Source: Lachnospiraceae bacterium (GTDB lineage Bacteria > Bacillota_A > Clostridia > Lachnospirales > Lachnospiraceae). From it: 64,000 bases of DNA. The position numbers and the translations under genes were made by a program. Shown in pieces: positions 1 to 9,414 of the stretch. The notes beneath the pieces are model-generated. The model saw only the letters and a list, made by a program, of their open reading frames with translations. It was not told where the DNA came from and made no database searches. Location of the stretch: NCBI GenBank assembly GCA_017626435.1, contig JAGAIR010000007.1, positions 124,001-188,000 on the forward strand, read 5' to 3'. Each line of letters begins with the position of its first letter. Positions within the stretch are counted from its first letter, which is position 1.

Positions 1-1255
1 TGCTGGAATAATTGGCGTTGCTCCAGCCGAATCCATCGTATTGATAGATGGAGTCATAGTTGTCAGCGGACTCTGTCTGGAAAATGTAGCAGTCGCAGAT
101 GGACTGGTCATAATAAGAGAGCCAGAAATAACCATTATCACCATAGTCGGATCCATAGCTGTTGGCAATAAGCCATGCACCGTTTCCGGATGGCTGGGAG
201 GAAAAATTAGAACGGGAATAATTATCATCCCAGCCTACGATCGTGACGCAGTGGTTGGCTGATTTTACTGCCTTAGAACCACTGAAAGCTGTCTGGTAGT
301 AGGAGGTGCCATGGGAATTAGTATTGACATAATTTCTGTCATAATAAAAGGCTACAGACATTGCACCGTTTTCTATAATTGCCTGTTTCATTTCTGCGAT
401 CATACTGCTGTTTTTATAGTAATAGTTTTCTCCCAGGCTGTATTCATCGAAGCTGATTGCATTTTGCATATGGGCACGGGAATTATATCGGAGTGCAGCG
501 TTCTGTGCCATATTGGCAGCCATGGCATTCAGTGCAGCAGCGGTAGCGGCTGAAAATGGTGCATTGCTTTCCCATTCCAGACCAGACCATTTTGCCAGGG
601 TAAAGGTTGCTAATGTGGCAGAGCCGCCATTGTCGTATGGGTAAGTATTTGCAACAGTACTGCCCAGAAGTGAGTCTGGGAAATAGGCTGTATTTCCAGG
701 AGAAGTGACGGCAATTCCGTCTCCATAAAGAGGGTCATTGGTATCTGTAGACGGACTGTAGGAAAACCAGGTCAGATGGTTTTCGGAAAAATCTGCAGCA
801 TCCGCAGAAATCAGACCCAGTTTAATACAGTTGGATTCTATTGCTTTCACGGCAGAGAATGCCCAGCAGCATCCGGTCAGACCCTGGTCCTTGATGGAGG
901 TGGTCAATCCATAATCCCGGAGATCATAGGCTGCAGGGAGAGAGACGGACTTGCCGGTGAGCGGGCTTTTCCGTGAAATTATGTTGTCCGGATCAGATAG
1001 ACTGCTGGTTTCAGAGGATGATTCTGTTCCTGTTGTATTATCGGTATAGATATTTCCGTCGGAATCCTCCAGATGGGAACGGATCAGTCCGCCATCTGTC
1101 GTTTCGTCTACGCGGGTCAATACCTGATCCTGAAAAGATGATTCTGTTTCTGCATTGCTGTAAACTGGTTGTGCCAGTATCAGGCTGGCAGCAAGGAGAA
1201 ATCCTATGGAACGTCTTGGCTTGTAGAAGAAATATGTATTATTTGTTTTCATCAT
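1..1255 (-). CDS. Secreted papain-like (C1A) cysteine protease, C-terminus cut by window edge
   Basis: About 418 residues are visible and the frame stays open to base 1, so the end of the gene is missing. Translation starts with MMKTNNTYF, followed by a hydrophobic stretch ending near LAQPVYSNA, which looks like a signal peptide. After a variable Ser/Thr-rich propeptide comes LPAAYDLRDYG and KDQGLTGCCWAFSA, the papain active-site cysteine block. Farther on are NHCVTIVGWDD with the catalytic His and ANSYGSDYGDNGYFW with the catalytic Asn (NSYG in place of the usual NSWG). The start at 1255 is supported by GGAGG at 1262-1266, six bases upstream. The family degrades peptides outside the cell or acts on the surface; the substrate cannot be told. 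The fold and catalytic triad are seen directly, extracellular location is inferred. Confidence 0.9.
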   Translation of the reverse strand, partial: MMKTNNTYFFYKPRRSIGFLLAASLILAQPVYSNAETESSFQDQVLTRVDETTDGGLIRSHLEDSDGNIYTDNTTGTESSSETSSLSDPDNIISRKSPLTGKSVSLPAAYDLRDYGLTTSIKDQGLTGCCWAFSAVKAIESNCIKLGLISADAADFSENHLTWFSYSPSTDTNDPLYGDGIAVTSPGNTAYFPDSLLGSTVANTYPYDNGGSATLATFTLAKWSGLEWESNAPFSAATAAALNAMAANMAQNAALRYNSRAHMQNAISFDEYSLGENYYYKNSSMIAEMKQAIIENGAMSVAFYYDRNYVNTNSHGTSYYQTAFSGSKAVKSANHCVTIVGWDDNYSRSNFSSQPSGNGAWLIANSYGSDYGDNGYFWLSYYDQSICDCYIFQTESADNYDSIYQYDGFGWSNANYSS

Positions 1256-1317
1256 AAAAAACCTCCATTTCTATTTTTCGCATAAATCTTAATATTTTGT
1301 GAAAGCCTTTAAAAATA

Positions 1318-1346
1318 TTGAGAAGAAAAAGCATCTATGCTATAGT
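1318..1346 (+). promoter_or_regulatory. Sigma-A-like promoter for the DUF368/YtvI pair
   Basis: TTGAGA (1318-1323), 17-base spacer, TATAGT (1341-1346), preceded by TG one base upstream of the -10 box (extended -10). It lies about 130 bases before the start of the DUF368 gene. Confidence 0.6.
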
Positions 1347-1475
1347 AATACTGTTTCGTTAAAGAAAATATATACTATTATATACAATAAGTATACCACA
1401 AAAATAGCATAAAGTTTTTTTGTGGCGAAAATATGTATAAAATGTGTCATTAGACAAAAAAGAGGAGGGGAAGAT

Positions 1476-2330
1476 ATGAAAATAATAAAAGACATATTGC
1501 GTGGGATAGTGATTGGTATTGCCAATGCCATTCCAGGAGTCAGCGGCGGGACCATGATGGTTTCCATGGGAATTTATGACAATATTATTTATTGTGTTAC
1601 CCATCTGTTTAAACAGTTTAAAAAGAGTGTTTTAACACTGCTTCCTTATTTGATCGGCATGGCGATTGGTATTGTAGGTCTGGCATATGCCATTCAGGCA
1701 ATGTATGAACATATTCCATTTCAGACCAGCATGCTGTTTATTGGTCTGATTTTAGGGTGTGTTCCGATTTTGATAGGACGTTTAAAAGGGAAAAAAATGG
1801 GGTTTTCCAATGTTCTGGTGTTTTTTATCTTCTTTGTCGGAGTCATTTTATTACAGTATTTTGGAGGAGACAAAGAGGAGGTCAGTGTCACATTGGCAAT
1901 GGATGCCATATCTCTGATCAAGCTGTTTCTGATTGGAGTGATTGCTTCTGCTACCATGGTAATTCCTGGTGTCAGCGGATCCATGATGCTGATGATTCTG
2001 GGGTACTATACCCCAATTATCAATTCTATTACGGATTTAGTGTCAGGTCTTGTTTCCAGAGACTTTGATGCGGTATTTCGTATCTGTGGTATACTGGTTC
2101 CCTTTGGTATTGGAGTAGTGATCGGTATTTTTGCGATTGCCAAACTGATTGAAATGTTGCTGAATCAATATGAGGCGTTGACATACTGCGGCATTATGGG
2201 GCTGGTGATATCTTCACCAGTAGTAATCTTAATGGGAACTGTACTTGCCGGACTGAGTGTTGCCAGTGTGATTACTGGTATTGTTGCAATGGGAGTAGGC
2301 ATTGCGATCGCTCTTTGTCTGGGAAAATAA
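1476..2330 (+). CDS. DUF368 membrane protein, probable polyprenyl-phosphate translocase (PopT-like)
   Basis: This is a 284-residue polytopic membrane protein. Start 1476 is chosen because GAGGAGGGG lies just upstream; an in-frame ATG at 1422 has no such site. The family signature appears twice, as expected for an internal repeat: NAIPGVSGGTMM near residue 20 and VIPGVSGSMMLM about 150 residues later. DUF368 proteins have been shown in other bacteria to return undecaprenyl phosphate, the carrier lipid for wall synthesis, across the membrane, so that role is the best guess here. The next gene begins 30 bases downstream, suggesting a two-gene operon with the AI-2E-type protein. Family assignment is firm; substrate is inferred from the family. 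Confidence 0.85.
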   Translation: MKIIKDILRGIVIGIANAIPGVSGGTMMVSMGIYDNIIYCVTHLFKQFKKSVLTLLPYLIGMAIGIVGLAYAIQAMYEHIPFQTSMLFIGLILGCVPILIGRLKGKKMGFSNVLVFFIFFVGVILLQYFGGDKEEVSVTLAMDAISLIKLFLIGVIASATMVIPGVSGSMMLMILGYYTPIINSITDLVSGLVSRDFDAVFRICGILVPFGIGVVIGIFAIAKLIEMLLNQYEALTYCGIMGLVISSPVVILMGTVLAGLSVASVITGIVAMGVGIAIALCLGK

Positions 2331-2360
2331 CAGATTCCCTGACACGGGAGATGATAGGAT

Positions 2361-3488
2361 ATGCAGGAAGACAGAAAAGAGTTGCATAAGAAAATATGTG
2401 TGAATCTGGGCATTGCATTGGCAGTGCTTCTCGTTTTGATTTTTGTGCTGCCAAAGGCAATTCGGTTTTTTATGCCTTTGATCGTGGCATGGGTGGTGGC
2501 GATGATCGCCAACCCGGTAATCCGTTTTCTGGAGAAGCGGATCAAGCTGATGCGAAAACATGGCACGGCACTGATTATTGTTTTGGTGTTGGTAGGGATC
2601 AGTGCACTTCTGTATGGGATCATCGCCGTGCTAGTCACTCAGATGAGTTCTCTGCTTCAGGAGCTTCCAGGCATTTATTCTTCTGTGATGGAAAATCTTC
2701 AGGAGGTCTTTCAGAAGCTTCATGACAAATATCATTTTATTCCTGCCAATATACAGGCTCTGGGAAATGATCAGGGATTTGCATTAGATGATTATATTTT
2801 GTCAGCCCTGAATGGACTGAAGTCCGGCACTTTTTCAAAAGTAGGGTCTGTGGCAAGTTCTGTGGTGGATTTTATTGTATATACAGTTCTTACGATTCTG
2901 GCATCCTATTTCATGACAGTGGAGCAGGATAATATCAATGCTTTGCTGCGGAAGAATACACCGCAGGGAATTCAGGATTTTGTTCGAAAGGTGAAAAATA
3001 TCTGTATCAGAGCGATTGGCGGATATTTTAAGGCACATTTTAAAATCATGGTAGTTATCTTTTTTATTACTGTGATTCCATTTGCTATTATGGGAATCAG
3101 CTATAGTGGACTTTTAGCGGTGCTCATTGCTTTTGTAGATTTTCTGCCGTTTTTTGGAGCAGGAACGATTCTTGGCCCATGGGCGGTTTACGAGCTGCTG
3201 ACTGGTTCCTATCGTTATGGGATTATTTTAATTGTGCTGTATCTTGTCATTATGGTAGTGCGACAGTTTTTAGAACCAAAACTGATTGGAGACAGTATCG
3301 GAATCAGCTCCTTTGAAATTCTGATATTTATGCTGATTGGTTACCGGATTGGGGGAATGTTGGGACTGCTTTTAAGTATACCGGCAGGAATGGTAATTCT
3401 CGCCTGCTACAGGGAGGGCATGTTTGAAAGCTATATTCGTGGAATTAAGATACTGGTAAAGGATATCAATGAATATCGAAAGTATTAA
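2361..3488 (+). CDS. AI-2E family (DUF20) membrane protein, YtvI-like
   Basis: The 375-residue protein has hydrophobic segments near both ends and a long soluble stretch in the middle, the usual AI-2E/PerM layout. The C-terminal signature is clear: FVDFLPFFGAGTILGPWA, then a hydrophobic stretch and FLEPKLIGDSIG. Length and arrangement fit the clostridial YtvI subgroup, a sporulation-associated membrane protein in Bacillus; members elsewhere are sodium/proton antiporters or exporters, so the transported solute is uncertain. It is the second gene of the operon with the DUF368 gene. A second member of the same family lies at 61319-62386. Confidence 0.8.
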   Translation: MQEDRKELHKKICVNLGIALAVLLVLIFVLPKAIRFFMPLIVAWVVAMIANPVIRFLEKRIKLMRKHGTALIIVLVLVGISALLYGIIAVLVTQMSSLLQELPGIYSSVMENLQEVFQKLHDKYHFIPANIQALGNDQGFALDDYILSALNGLKSGTFSKVGSVASSVVDFIVYTVLTILASYFMTVEQDNINALLRKNTPQGIQDFVRKVKNICIRAIGGYFKAHFKIMVVIFFITVIPFAIMGISYSGLLAVLIAFVDFLPFFGAGTILGPWAVYELLTGSYRYGIILIVLYLVIMVVRQFLEPKLIGDSIGISSFEILIFMLIGYRIGGMLGLLLSIPAGMVILACYREGMFESYIRGIKILVKDINEYRKY

Positions 3489-3516
3489 AATCTGAATCTG
3501 TTTTTATATTATTTAA

Positions 3517-3547
3517 GGCTGCCATTATATGGCAGCCCCTGTTTTTA
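3517..3547. terminator. Hairpin terminator between convergent ytvI-like gene and pyrG
   Basis: Perfect stem GGCTGCC (3517-3523) with GGCAGCC (3531-3537) around ATTATAT, followed by a T-rich run on the + strand. The A-rich flank on the other side means it may also serve pyrG. Confidence 0.8.
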
Positions 3548-3565
3548 CTATAATTTTACTCGTTC

Positions 3566-5176
3566 TTATTTATTGCTCTGATATTCCAGTGCAGCCCCTA
3601 CAAAACCTTTGAACAATGGATGTGGTCTGTTTGGTCTTGACTTAAATTCAGGATGTGCCTGTGTTGCTACAAACCAAGGATGGGAATCCAGCTCCATCAT
3701 TTCCACGATGCGGCCGTCTGGTGACAGACCGGAAAGTGTCAGGCCTGCTTTTACCAAATCATCACGATAGTAATTGTTGACTTCGTAACGGTGTCTGTGT
3801 CTCTCGTAAATGGTCTCTTCGCCATATAATTCATATGCTTTGGAGGTCTTGTCCAGTACACAAGGATAAGCGCCCAGACGTAAAGTTCCTCCGATATCTT
3901 CGATACCATCCTGCTCCGGCATCAGATGGATGACTGGATGAGTGGTTTGTGGATCCAGTTCAATACTGTGGGCATCGTGAAATCCTACAACATGTCTTGC
4001 AAATTCTACAATAGCAAGCTGCATACCAAGACAGAGTCCCAGGAATGGAATCTTATGTTCGCGGGCATATTGGATGGCAAGAATCTTACCGTCAATACCA
4101 CGGTCACCGAAACCGCCTGGTACCAGTATACCACTGACATCGCCTAACAACTCATCTGCATTCTCTTCCGTCAGATCCTCGGAAGGAATCCATTTGATAT
4201 TGACATTGCTTTTATGAGCCAGGCCGCCATGTTTTAAGGATTCTACAACACTGATATAGGCATCGTGAAGAGACGTATACTTTCCGACCAATGCTACGGT
4301 AACATCTCTTTCCAGGTTTTTTAGAGTGTTTACCATATTCTGCCATTCGGTCATATCAGGCTCTGGACAATCCAGATGGAGGCATTCACAGATTACATCT
4401 GCCAGATGTTCTTTCTCCATAGCAAGAGGAGCTTCGTACAATGTCTCTACATCCAGGTTCTGAAGAACATGTTTGGTCGGTACATTGCAGAATAAGGCAA
4501 TCTTGTCCTTAAGACCTGCCTCCAGTTCCCGTTCTGTACGGCAAACAATTACATCCGGCTGAATCCCCATTCCCTGTAATTCCTTGACGCTTGCCTGGGT
4601 CGGTTTTGTCTTCATCTCTCCGGATGCGTGAAGGAAAGGGATCAGAGTAACATGAATCAGCGCAGCATTTTCATGTCCGATATCATGCTGGAACTGACGG
4701 ATGGACTCAAGGAAAGGCTGACTTTCGATATCACCCACAGTGCCACCAACCTCAATGATAGCGATTTGTGTGTCTTTGCATCCATCGTTGCGGTAAAATC
4801 TACTCTTGATTTCGTTGGTGATATGAGGGATAACCTGAACAGTGCCTCCGCCGTAGTCTCCCCGGCGTTCTTTATTTAACACAGACCAGTATACCTTACC
4901 GGTTGTTACATTTGACTGCTTGGTCAGGCTTTCGTCAATAAACCGCTCATAATGTCCGAGGTCCAGATCTGTCTCGGCACCATCATCTGTCACGAAAACT
5001 TCACCGTGCTGTACCGGATTCATTGTGCCGGGATCAATATTGATATAAGGGTCAAACTTCTGCATGGTAACACTGTAACCGCGCATTTTGAGAAGTCTTC
5101 CCAGGGATGCGGCGGTAATACCCTTGCCCAAACCGGACACAACGCCCCCTGTAACGAATACATACTTGACTGCCAT
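3566..5176 (-). CDS. pyrG: CTP synthase
   Basis: The 536-residue protein makes CTP from UTP using glutamine and ATP, the last step of pyrimidine nucleotide synthesis. The N-terminal amidoligase begins [16 protein letters not shown], with the P-loop and [15 protein letters not shown] typical of PyrG. The C-terminal class I glutamine amidotransferase carries PGGFGDRG and the nucleophile loop LGLCLGMQ, with a late HPEF motif. Length matches the family. GGAGG sits upstream of the ATG at 5176. A consensus promoter is found at 5229-5258. The leader does not show the short G-rich start seen in Bacillus pyrG attenuation, so I do not claim that control here. Confidence 0.98.
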   Translation of the reverse strand: MAVKYVFVTGGVVSGLGKGITAASLGRLLKMRGYSVTMQKFDPYINIDPGTMNPVQHGEVFVTDDGAETDLDLGHYERFIDESLTKQSNVTTGKVYWSVLNKERRGDYGGGTVQVIPHITNEIKSRFYRNDGCKDTQIAIIEVGGTVGDIESQPFLESIRQFQHDIGHENAALIHVTLIPFLHASGEMKTKPTQASVKELQGMGIQPDVIVCRTERELEAGLKDKIALFCNVPTKHVLQNLDVETLYEAPLAMEKEHLADVICECLHLDCPEPDMTEWQNMVNTLKNLERDVTVALVGKYTSLHDAYISVVESLKHGGLAHKSNVNIKWIPSEDLTEENADELLGDVSGILVPGGFGDRGIDGKILAIQYAREHKIPFLGLCLGMQLAIVEFARHVVGFHDAHSIELDPQTTHPVIHLMPEQDGIEDIGGTLRLGAYPCVLDKTSKAYELYGEETIYERHRHRYEVNNYYRDDLVKAGLTLSGLSPDGRIVEMMELDSHPWFVATQAHPEFKSRPNRPHPLFKGFVGAALEYQSNK

Positions 5177-5228
5177 GTAAATTATCCTCCTTGTAATCGG
5201 GTTCTTTTGCTGTAATCAACATTTTTTT

Positions 5229-5258
5229 ATTATACCTCAAAACAGGTGGTAAGTTCAA
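5229..5258 (-). promoter_or_regulatory. pyrG promoter
   Basis: Read on the minus strand: TTGAAC (5258-5253), 18-base spacer, TATAAT (5234-5229), about 50 bases before the pyrG start. Confidence 0.65.
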
Positions 5259-5341
5259 TTGCTTTTTTCAAAATGACTGCGGAAAATCTAGAAGCATAGA
5301 AAAATCACAAAAATTTCAGATTTTGTTTACTTAATCATATA

Positions 5342-5370
5342 TTGATTTATGGGAACACTACCTTTATAAT
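5342..5370 (+). promoter_or_regulatory. ftsH promoter
   Basis: TTGATT (5342-5347), 17-base spacer, perfect TATAAT (5365-5370). The start codon of ftsH is 36 bases downstream of the -10 box. Confidence 0.75.
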
Positions 5371-5405
5371 TATTTTTATGACTTTTGGATAAAGGAGGCC
5401 TGACT

Positions 5406-8198
5406 TTGGATAATAATATGAATAATGCTGGCGGAGGCAGCAATGATCAGCAGAAAAAGCAGAATAGAAAAGGAATCATTATCTGTCTGGTTGTAGCGCT
5501 GGGAATGTTCCTGGTATTTTCTATGATGAATAAGCAGGTACAGAAAATGACCAATAAAGAAATCACTTATGACCAGTTTTTACAGATGCTGGAGGATGAC
5601 CAGGTAAAAGGAGTGGTACTGGCTTCTGACCGTTTGAAGATTACGCCGAAAACACAATCAAACAGTTTATATCAGATTACTTATTATACAGGAATCATTT
5701 CAATGGATTATGGGCTTGTGGAAAGGTTGAACAGTGCAGGGGTAGAGTTTAAAAAGGACATTTCTGACAGTTCTTCCAGTACCTTGTATATGATTATGTC
5801 CTATATTTTGCCGTTGCTGCTTTTATGGGGCGGACTGTTTCTGGTATTCCGGCTGATGTCAAAAAATTCCGGCGGAATGATGGGGATTGGCAAAAGTACA
5901 GCCAAGATGTATGTGCAGAAGGAGACAGGAGTTACCTTCAAGGATGTGGCAGGTCAGGAAGAGGCTATGGATTCTCTGACGGAAATGGTTGATTTTCTGC
6001 ACAATCCGCAGAAATACACAGCGATTGGTGCAAAATTGCCAAAGGGAGCTTTGCTGGTGGGTCCTCCTGGTACTGGTAAAACATTGCTTGCCAAGGCAGT
6101 TGCAGGAGAAGCCGGTGTCCCGTTTTTCTCATTGTCTGGCTCGGATTTTGTAGAGATGTTTGTAGGAGTCGGTGCCTCCAGAGTGAGAGATCTGTTTAAG
6201 CAGGCACAGGCGATGGCACCTTGTATTATCTTTATAGATGAGATTGACGCCATTGGTAAAAGTCGTGACAGCCAGTATGGCGGTGGGAATGATGAAAGAG
6301 AGCAGACACTGAACCAGTTGCTTTCAGAGATGGATGGTTTTGACAGTTCCAAGGGACTTGTGATCCTGGGTGCGACGAACCGGCCGGAGGTGCTGGATAA
6401 GGCATTACTCCGTCCAGGACGTTTCGACAGAAGAGTCATTGTAGAAAAGCCGGATCTGAAGGGTCGTGTTGATATCCTGAAAGTACATGCAAAGGATGTG
6501 CTGATGGACGAATCCGTAGACTTTGACGCCATCGCACTGGCCACCAGTGGAGCGGTTGGCTCTGATCTGGCAAATATGATCAATGAGGCTGCCATTATGG
6601 CGGTCAAAGCAGGACGCAAGGCGGTGAACCAGGCTGATTTGTTTGAAGCAGTAGAAGTGGTTATTGCTGGTAAGGAAAAAAAGGACAGGATTCTGGGCAA
6701 GGAAGAGAAAAGGATCGTGGCATACCACGAGGTTGGTCATGCTCTGGTAACTGCATTGCAGAAGGATGCAGAGCCGGTACAGAAGATTACTATTGTACCG
6801 CGTACTATGGGTTCTCTTGGTTATGTAATGCAGGTGCCTGAGGAAGAAAAGTTTCTGATGAGTAAGGATGAGATTCTGACCCGGATTGTTACATTGTTTG
6901 GCGGGCGTGCAGCGGAGCAGATTGTATTCAACTCCATTACGACAGGTGCTTCTAATGATATTGAAAAGGCAACCTCGCTGGCAAGAGCGATGGTAACACA
7001 GTATGGTATGTCAGAAAAGTTTGGTATGATCGGACTGGAATCGATAGAAAGCCGTTATCTGGATGGACGGTCTGTTCTGAACTGCGGTGATGCCACGGAG
7101 GCAGAAATCGATCAGGAAGTTATGCGTATCCTGAAGGAATGTTACAATAAGGCAGAGGAATTGCTGTCCGGTGACAGGGAAGCTCTGGATAAGCTGGCGG
7201 AATACCTGATTGAACATGAAACCATTACAGGAAAACAGTTTATGAAGATTTTCCGTAAGGTAAAAGGGATTTCTGAGCCGGAGGGAGATCTCTATGATGC
7301 GTTGATTCTTGATGTGGATGGGACGCTGGTAGGCTCTGATAAAAAGGTATCGGAGAAAACAAAACAGGCAATCATCCAAGCACAGGAGAGAGGGAAAACT
7401 GTAGCCATCGCATCGGGACGGTCTATTTCCGGCATCCGGAGAACGGCATCCAGTATCAGCCTGGAGAAATTTGGAGGCTATGTGATTGCTTATAATGGAA
7501 CTACAGTAATCAACTGTAAGACAGGAGAATGTATTTACAACCAGACCGTAGATGCGGATATGATCAAGCCGGTTTATGAGGCGGCGAAGGCGGCGAAGGT
7601 AGGAATTCTGGTATATCATGACCAGAACAAGGAGCTGATTGCCGGCAATGGTGTAGATGAGTATATTCAGATGGATGCCCAGGCATGTGAGATTTCAATC
7701 CGGGAGGCAAAGGACTTCGTGAAGGAAGTCAATTTCCCTGTCAATAAGTTCCTTCTTTCCGGGGAACCTTCCTATATGAAAAAAGTAGAGATGGAAATGA
7801 AGGAAAAATTTGGAGACCGTCTTAATATCTTCCGCTCTGACCCGTGTTATGTTGAACTTCTTCCAAGGTTTATTGACAAGGCAGTAGCTGTGGATAAGCT
7901 GATGAAATATCTTGATATCAAGAGGGATAAAGTAATCTGTGTCGGTGACAGTTATAATGATCTGCCGATGATCCAGTATGCAGGAATGGGTGTTGCCATG
8001 GGGAATGCCCAGCCAGAGGTACGGAATGCGGCAGATTATGTGACGGCATCTAATGACGAGGATGGCGTTGTTGAAATTATACAAAAGTTTATGACGCCGA
8101 AAGCAGAGGAAGAGGTAACAGAGCCTGAAAAAGAGGAGATAAGAGCAGATGAAAAGATTCCTCAGGAGGAGTCGGTTGTAGAAAAAACAAAGAATTGA
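5406..8198 (+). CDS. ftsH: FtsH membrane AAA+ zinc protease fused to a Cof-type HAD phosphatase
   Basis: The 930-residue protein starts at TTG 5406, seven bases after GGAGG (5394-5398); the ATG at 5418 is too far away. Order of parts: membrane helix (about 24-42), extracytoplasmic domain, second helix (about 127-152), AAA+ domain with GPPGTGKT near 218 and IIFIDEIDAIG, M41 protease with zinc motif HEVGH near 441 and the third ligand in SNDIEKA. After residue 625, where FtsH normally ends in a short tail, a full HAD-IIB domain follows: DALILDVDGTLVG near 634 and VGDSYNDLPMI near 846. A 30-residue acidic tail closes the protein. FtsH degrades damaged membrane and regulatory proteins; Cof HADs dephosphorylate sugar phosphates or flavin/nucleotide cofactors. 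The frame is continuous, so the fusion is real in this sequence. Why the two are joined is unknown. Confidence 0.95.
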   Translation: MDNNMNNAGGGSNDQQKKQNRKGIIICLVVALGMFLVFSMMNKQVQKMTNKEITYDQFLQMLEDDQVKGVVLASDRLKITPKTQSNSLYQITYYTGIISMDYGLVERLNSAGVEFKKDISDSSSSTLYMIMSYILPLLLLWGGLFLVFRLMSKNSGGMMGIGKSTAKMYVQKETGVTFKDVAGQEEAMDSLTEMVDFLHNPQKYTAIGAKLPKGALLVGPPGTGKTLLAKAVAGEAGVPFFSLSGSDFVEMFVGVGASRVRDLFKQAQAMAPCIIFIDEIDAIGKSRDSQYGGGNDEREQTLNQLLSEMDGFDSSKGLVILGATNRPEVLDKALLRPGRFDRRVIVEKPDLKGRVDILKVHAKDVLMDESVDFDAIALATSGAVGSDLANMINEAAIMAVKAGRKAVNQADLFEAVEVVIAGKEKKDRILGKEEKRIVAYHEVGHALVTALQKDAEPVQKITIVPRTMGSLGYVMQVPEEEKFLMSKDEILTRIVTLFGGRAAEQIVFNSITTGASNDIEKATSLARAMVTQYGMSEKFGMIGLESIESRYLDGRSVLNCGDATEAEIDQEVMRILKECYNKAEELLSGDREALDKLAEYLIEHETITGKQFMKIFRKVKGISEPEGDLYDALILDVDGTLVGSDKKVSEKTKQAIIQAQERGKTVAIASGRSISGIRRTASSISLEKFGGYVIAYNGTTVINCKTGECIYNQTVDADMIKPVYEAAKAAKVGILVYHDQNKELIAGNGVDEYIQMDAQACEISIREAKDFVKEVNFPVNKFLLSGEPSYMKKVEMEMKEKFGDRLNIFRSDPCYVELLPRFIDKAVAVDKLMKYLDIKRDKVICVGDSYNDLPMIQYAGMGVAMGNAQPEVRNAADYVTASNDEDGVVEIIQKFMTPKAEEEVTEPEKEEIRADEKIPQEESVVEKTKN

Positions 8199-8215
8199 TC
8201 TATTTTTGTAGAATA

Positions 8216-8271
8216 AATCCTGCGTATTAGGAAATTTTTTAAAAAAGTTTTCTATGACAGCAGGATTTTTT
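8216..8271 (+). terminator. Terminator of ftsH
   Basis: Stem AATCCTGC (8216-8223) with GCAGGATT (8260-8267), followed by T6. The loop itself can fold (GGAAA...TTTTC), giving a long rod. Confidence 0.7.
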
Positions 8272-8273
8272 CG

Positions 8274-8302
8274 TTGTAATTTTTACGGGAACGTGCTACA
8301 AT
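8274..8302 (+). promoter_or_regulatory. Promoter for the C39-like gene and uvrC operon
   Basis: TTGTAA (8274-8279), 17-base spacer, TACAAT (8297-8302), immediately after the ftsH terminator. Confidence 0.6.
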
Positions 8303-8383
8303 AATCGGTGATACGGTTGTAGAATGGTAAACGGATAGTATAGATATTGAAAATACATTAAGAACTGGAGTGAGATACAAATT

Positions 8384-9412
8384 ATGGAGAAGGGATTTGC
8401 AAAACGGATACTGGCTGGAAGTCTGGCTGTAATGATTATTTTTGGATGTCTGTTGGGAGAGCGTTCTATTCTGGTGCAGGCGGCTACATTTAATGATATT
8501 AACCGAAGTGAAGTATTTCTAAAACAGCCCAGTGGGAGCAATACCTGCACTCTGGTAGCGGCTACTATGCTGGTACGCCGTGGTGCGATGTTAAATGGCA
8601 ACGCAAACTGGTCTGGTATTACGACGGATGTTATGCAGACTGCTGCATGGATTACAGGGACAGGCTTAAAGTGGGATTTTAACTGTGGGGGCATTACGGT
8701 AACACATGGAAACTTTTCAGGGGATGCAGGAGATCTGGCAGTGCTTCTGGCGGAGCATCCGGAAGGAATTGTACTCTACAAGAAAAAAAGTGACCAGAAC
8801 CATGCTGTTCTGGTGACCGATTACACCGATGGAGTCTTTTATTGTGCAGATCCTTCACCGGGAGCGCAGGAGGGACGGATTCCGATGTCGTCTGCTACTA
8901 TTTCTATAGAAGATTCTAATTATATCTGGTATGTTACCAGTCCAGATCTGTATCTGACAGATACGGCAGGAAACATTATTTCTCATGAAAAAGTAGACAG
9001 TAACAGTGTTCCGAAGGCAACAGCAACTCCCAAAGCGACTGCAAAACCTACGGCAACAGTGAAACCGACAGCAACACCAAAGGCGACAGCAACTTCAAAG
9101 GTTGCTGCTCCGTCAAAGAGTGTGACAGCTCCAAAGCGTGTTTCTAGTCTGGCCGTTAAAAACAATAAAAAGAAAACATTGACTACCTCATGGGGAAAGG
9201 TATCTGGTGCTAAGGGCTACCAGGTGATCTATTCTACACAAAAAAGTTTTGAGGAGAAAAATACCCTTTCCCAGACTGAAAAAAAATGCCATCTGACAAA
9301 GCTTACCAAGGGTGAGGTATATTATGTAAAGGTTCGAGCATATAAATTGAGCGGGTCGAAAAAAGTATATGGAAAGTGTAGCACAGTAAAAAAAGCAAAG
9401 GTGAAAAAATAA
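8384..9412 (+). CDS. Secreted C39-like papain-fold protein with Pro/Thr linker and fibronectin III domain
   Basis: The 342-residue protein has an N-terminal signal peptide (basic start, hydrophobic core, cleavage near LVQAA at residue 30). Residues 35-190 resemble the C39-like papain fold: [13 protein letters not shown] with the candidate nucleophile Cys, and [13 protein letters not shown] with the candidate His, followed by ADPSPG with the Asp. A low-complexity linker of repeated AT-PKATA / KPTAT units follows (about 207-240), then a fibronectin type III-like domain ([18 protein letters not shown]) and a lysine-rich end. It stops two bases before the uvrC start, so it is probably co-transcribed with it, although the functions look unrelated. 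Protease activity is inferred from fold only. Confidence 0.7.
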   Translation: MEKGFAKRILAGSLAVMIIFGCLLGERSILVQAATFNDINRSEVFLKQPSGSNTCTLVAATMLVRRGAMLNGNANWSGITTDVMQTAAWITGTGLKWDFNCGGITVTHGNFSGDAGDLAVLLAEHPEGIVLYKKKSDQNHAVLVTDYTDGVFYCADPSPGAQEGRIPMSSATISIEDSNYIWYVTSPDLYLTDTAGNIISHEKVDSNSVPKATATPKATAKPTATVKPTATPKATATSKVAAPSKSVTAPKRVSSLAVKNNKKKTLTTSWGKVSGAKGYQVIYSTQKSFEEKNTLSQTEKKCHLTKLTKGEVYYVKVRAYKLSGSKKVYGKCSTVKKAKVKK

Positions 9413-9414
9413 CC

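Noticed and set aside
5385..5405. Seven-codon longer start for ftsH at TTG 5385
   Set aside because: The extension would place the ribosome site inside the gene; TTG 5406 is correctly spaced from GGAGG.
5954..6700. Long minus-strand frame inside ftsH, and similar long antisense frames in other genes
   Set aside because: They mirror the codon pattern of the real genes; no ribosome sites, no known families.
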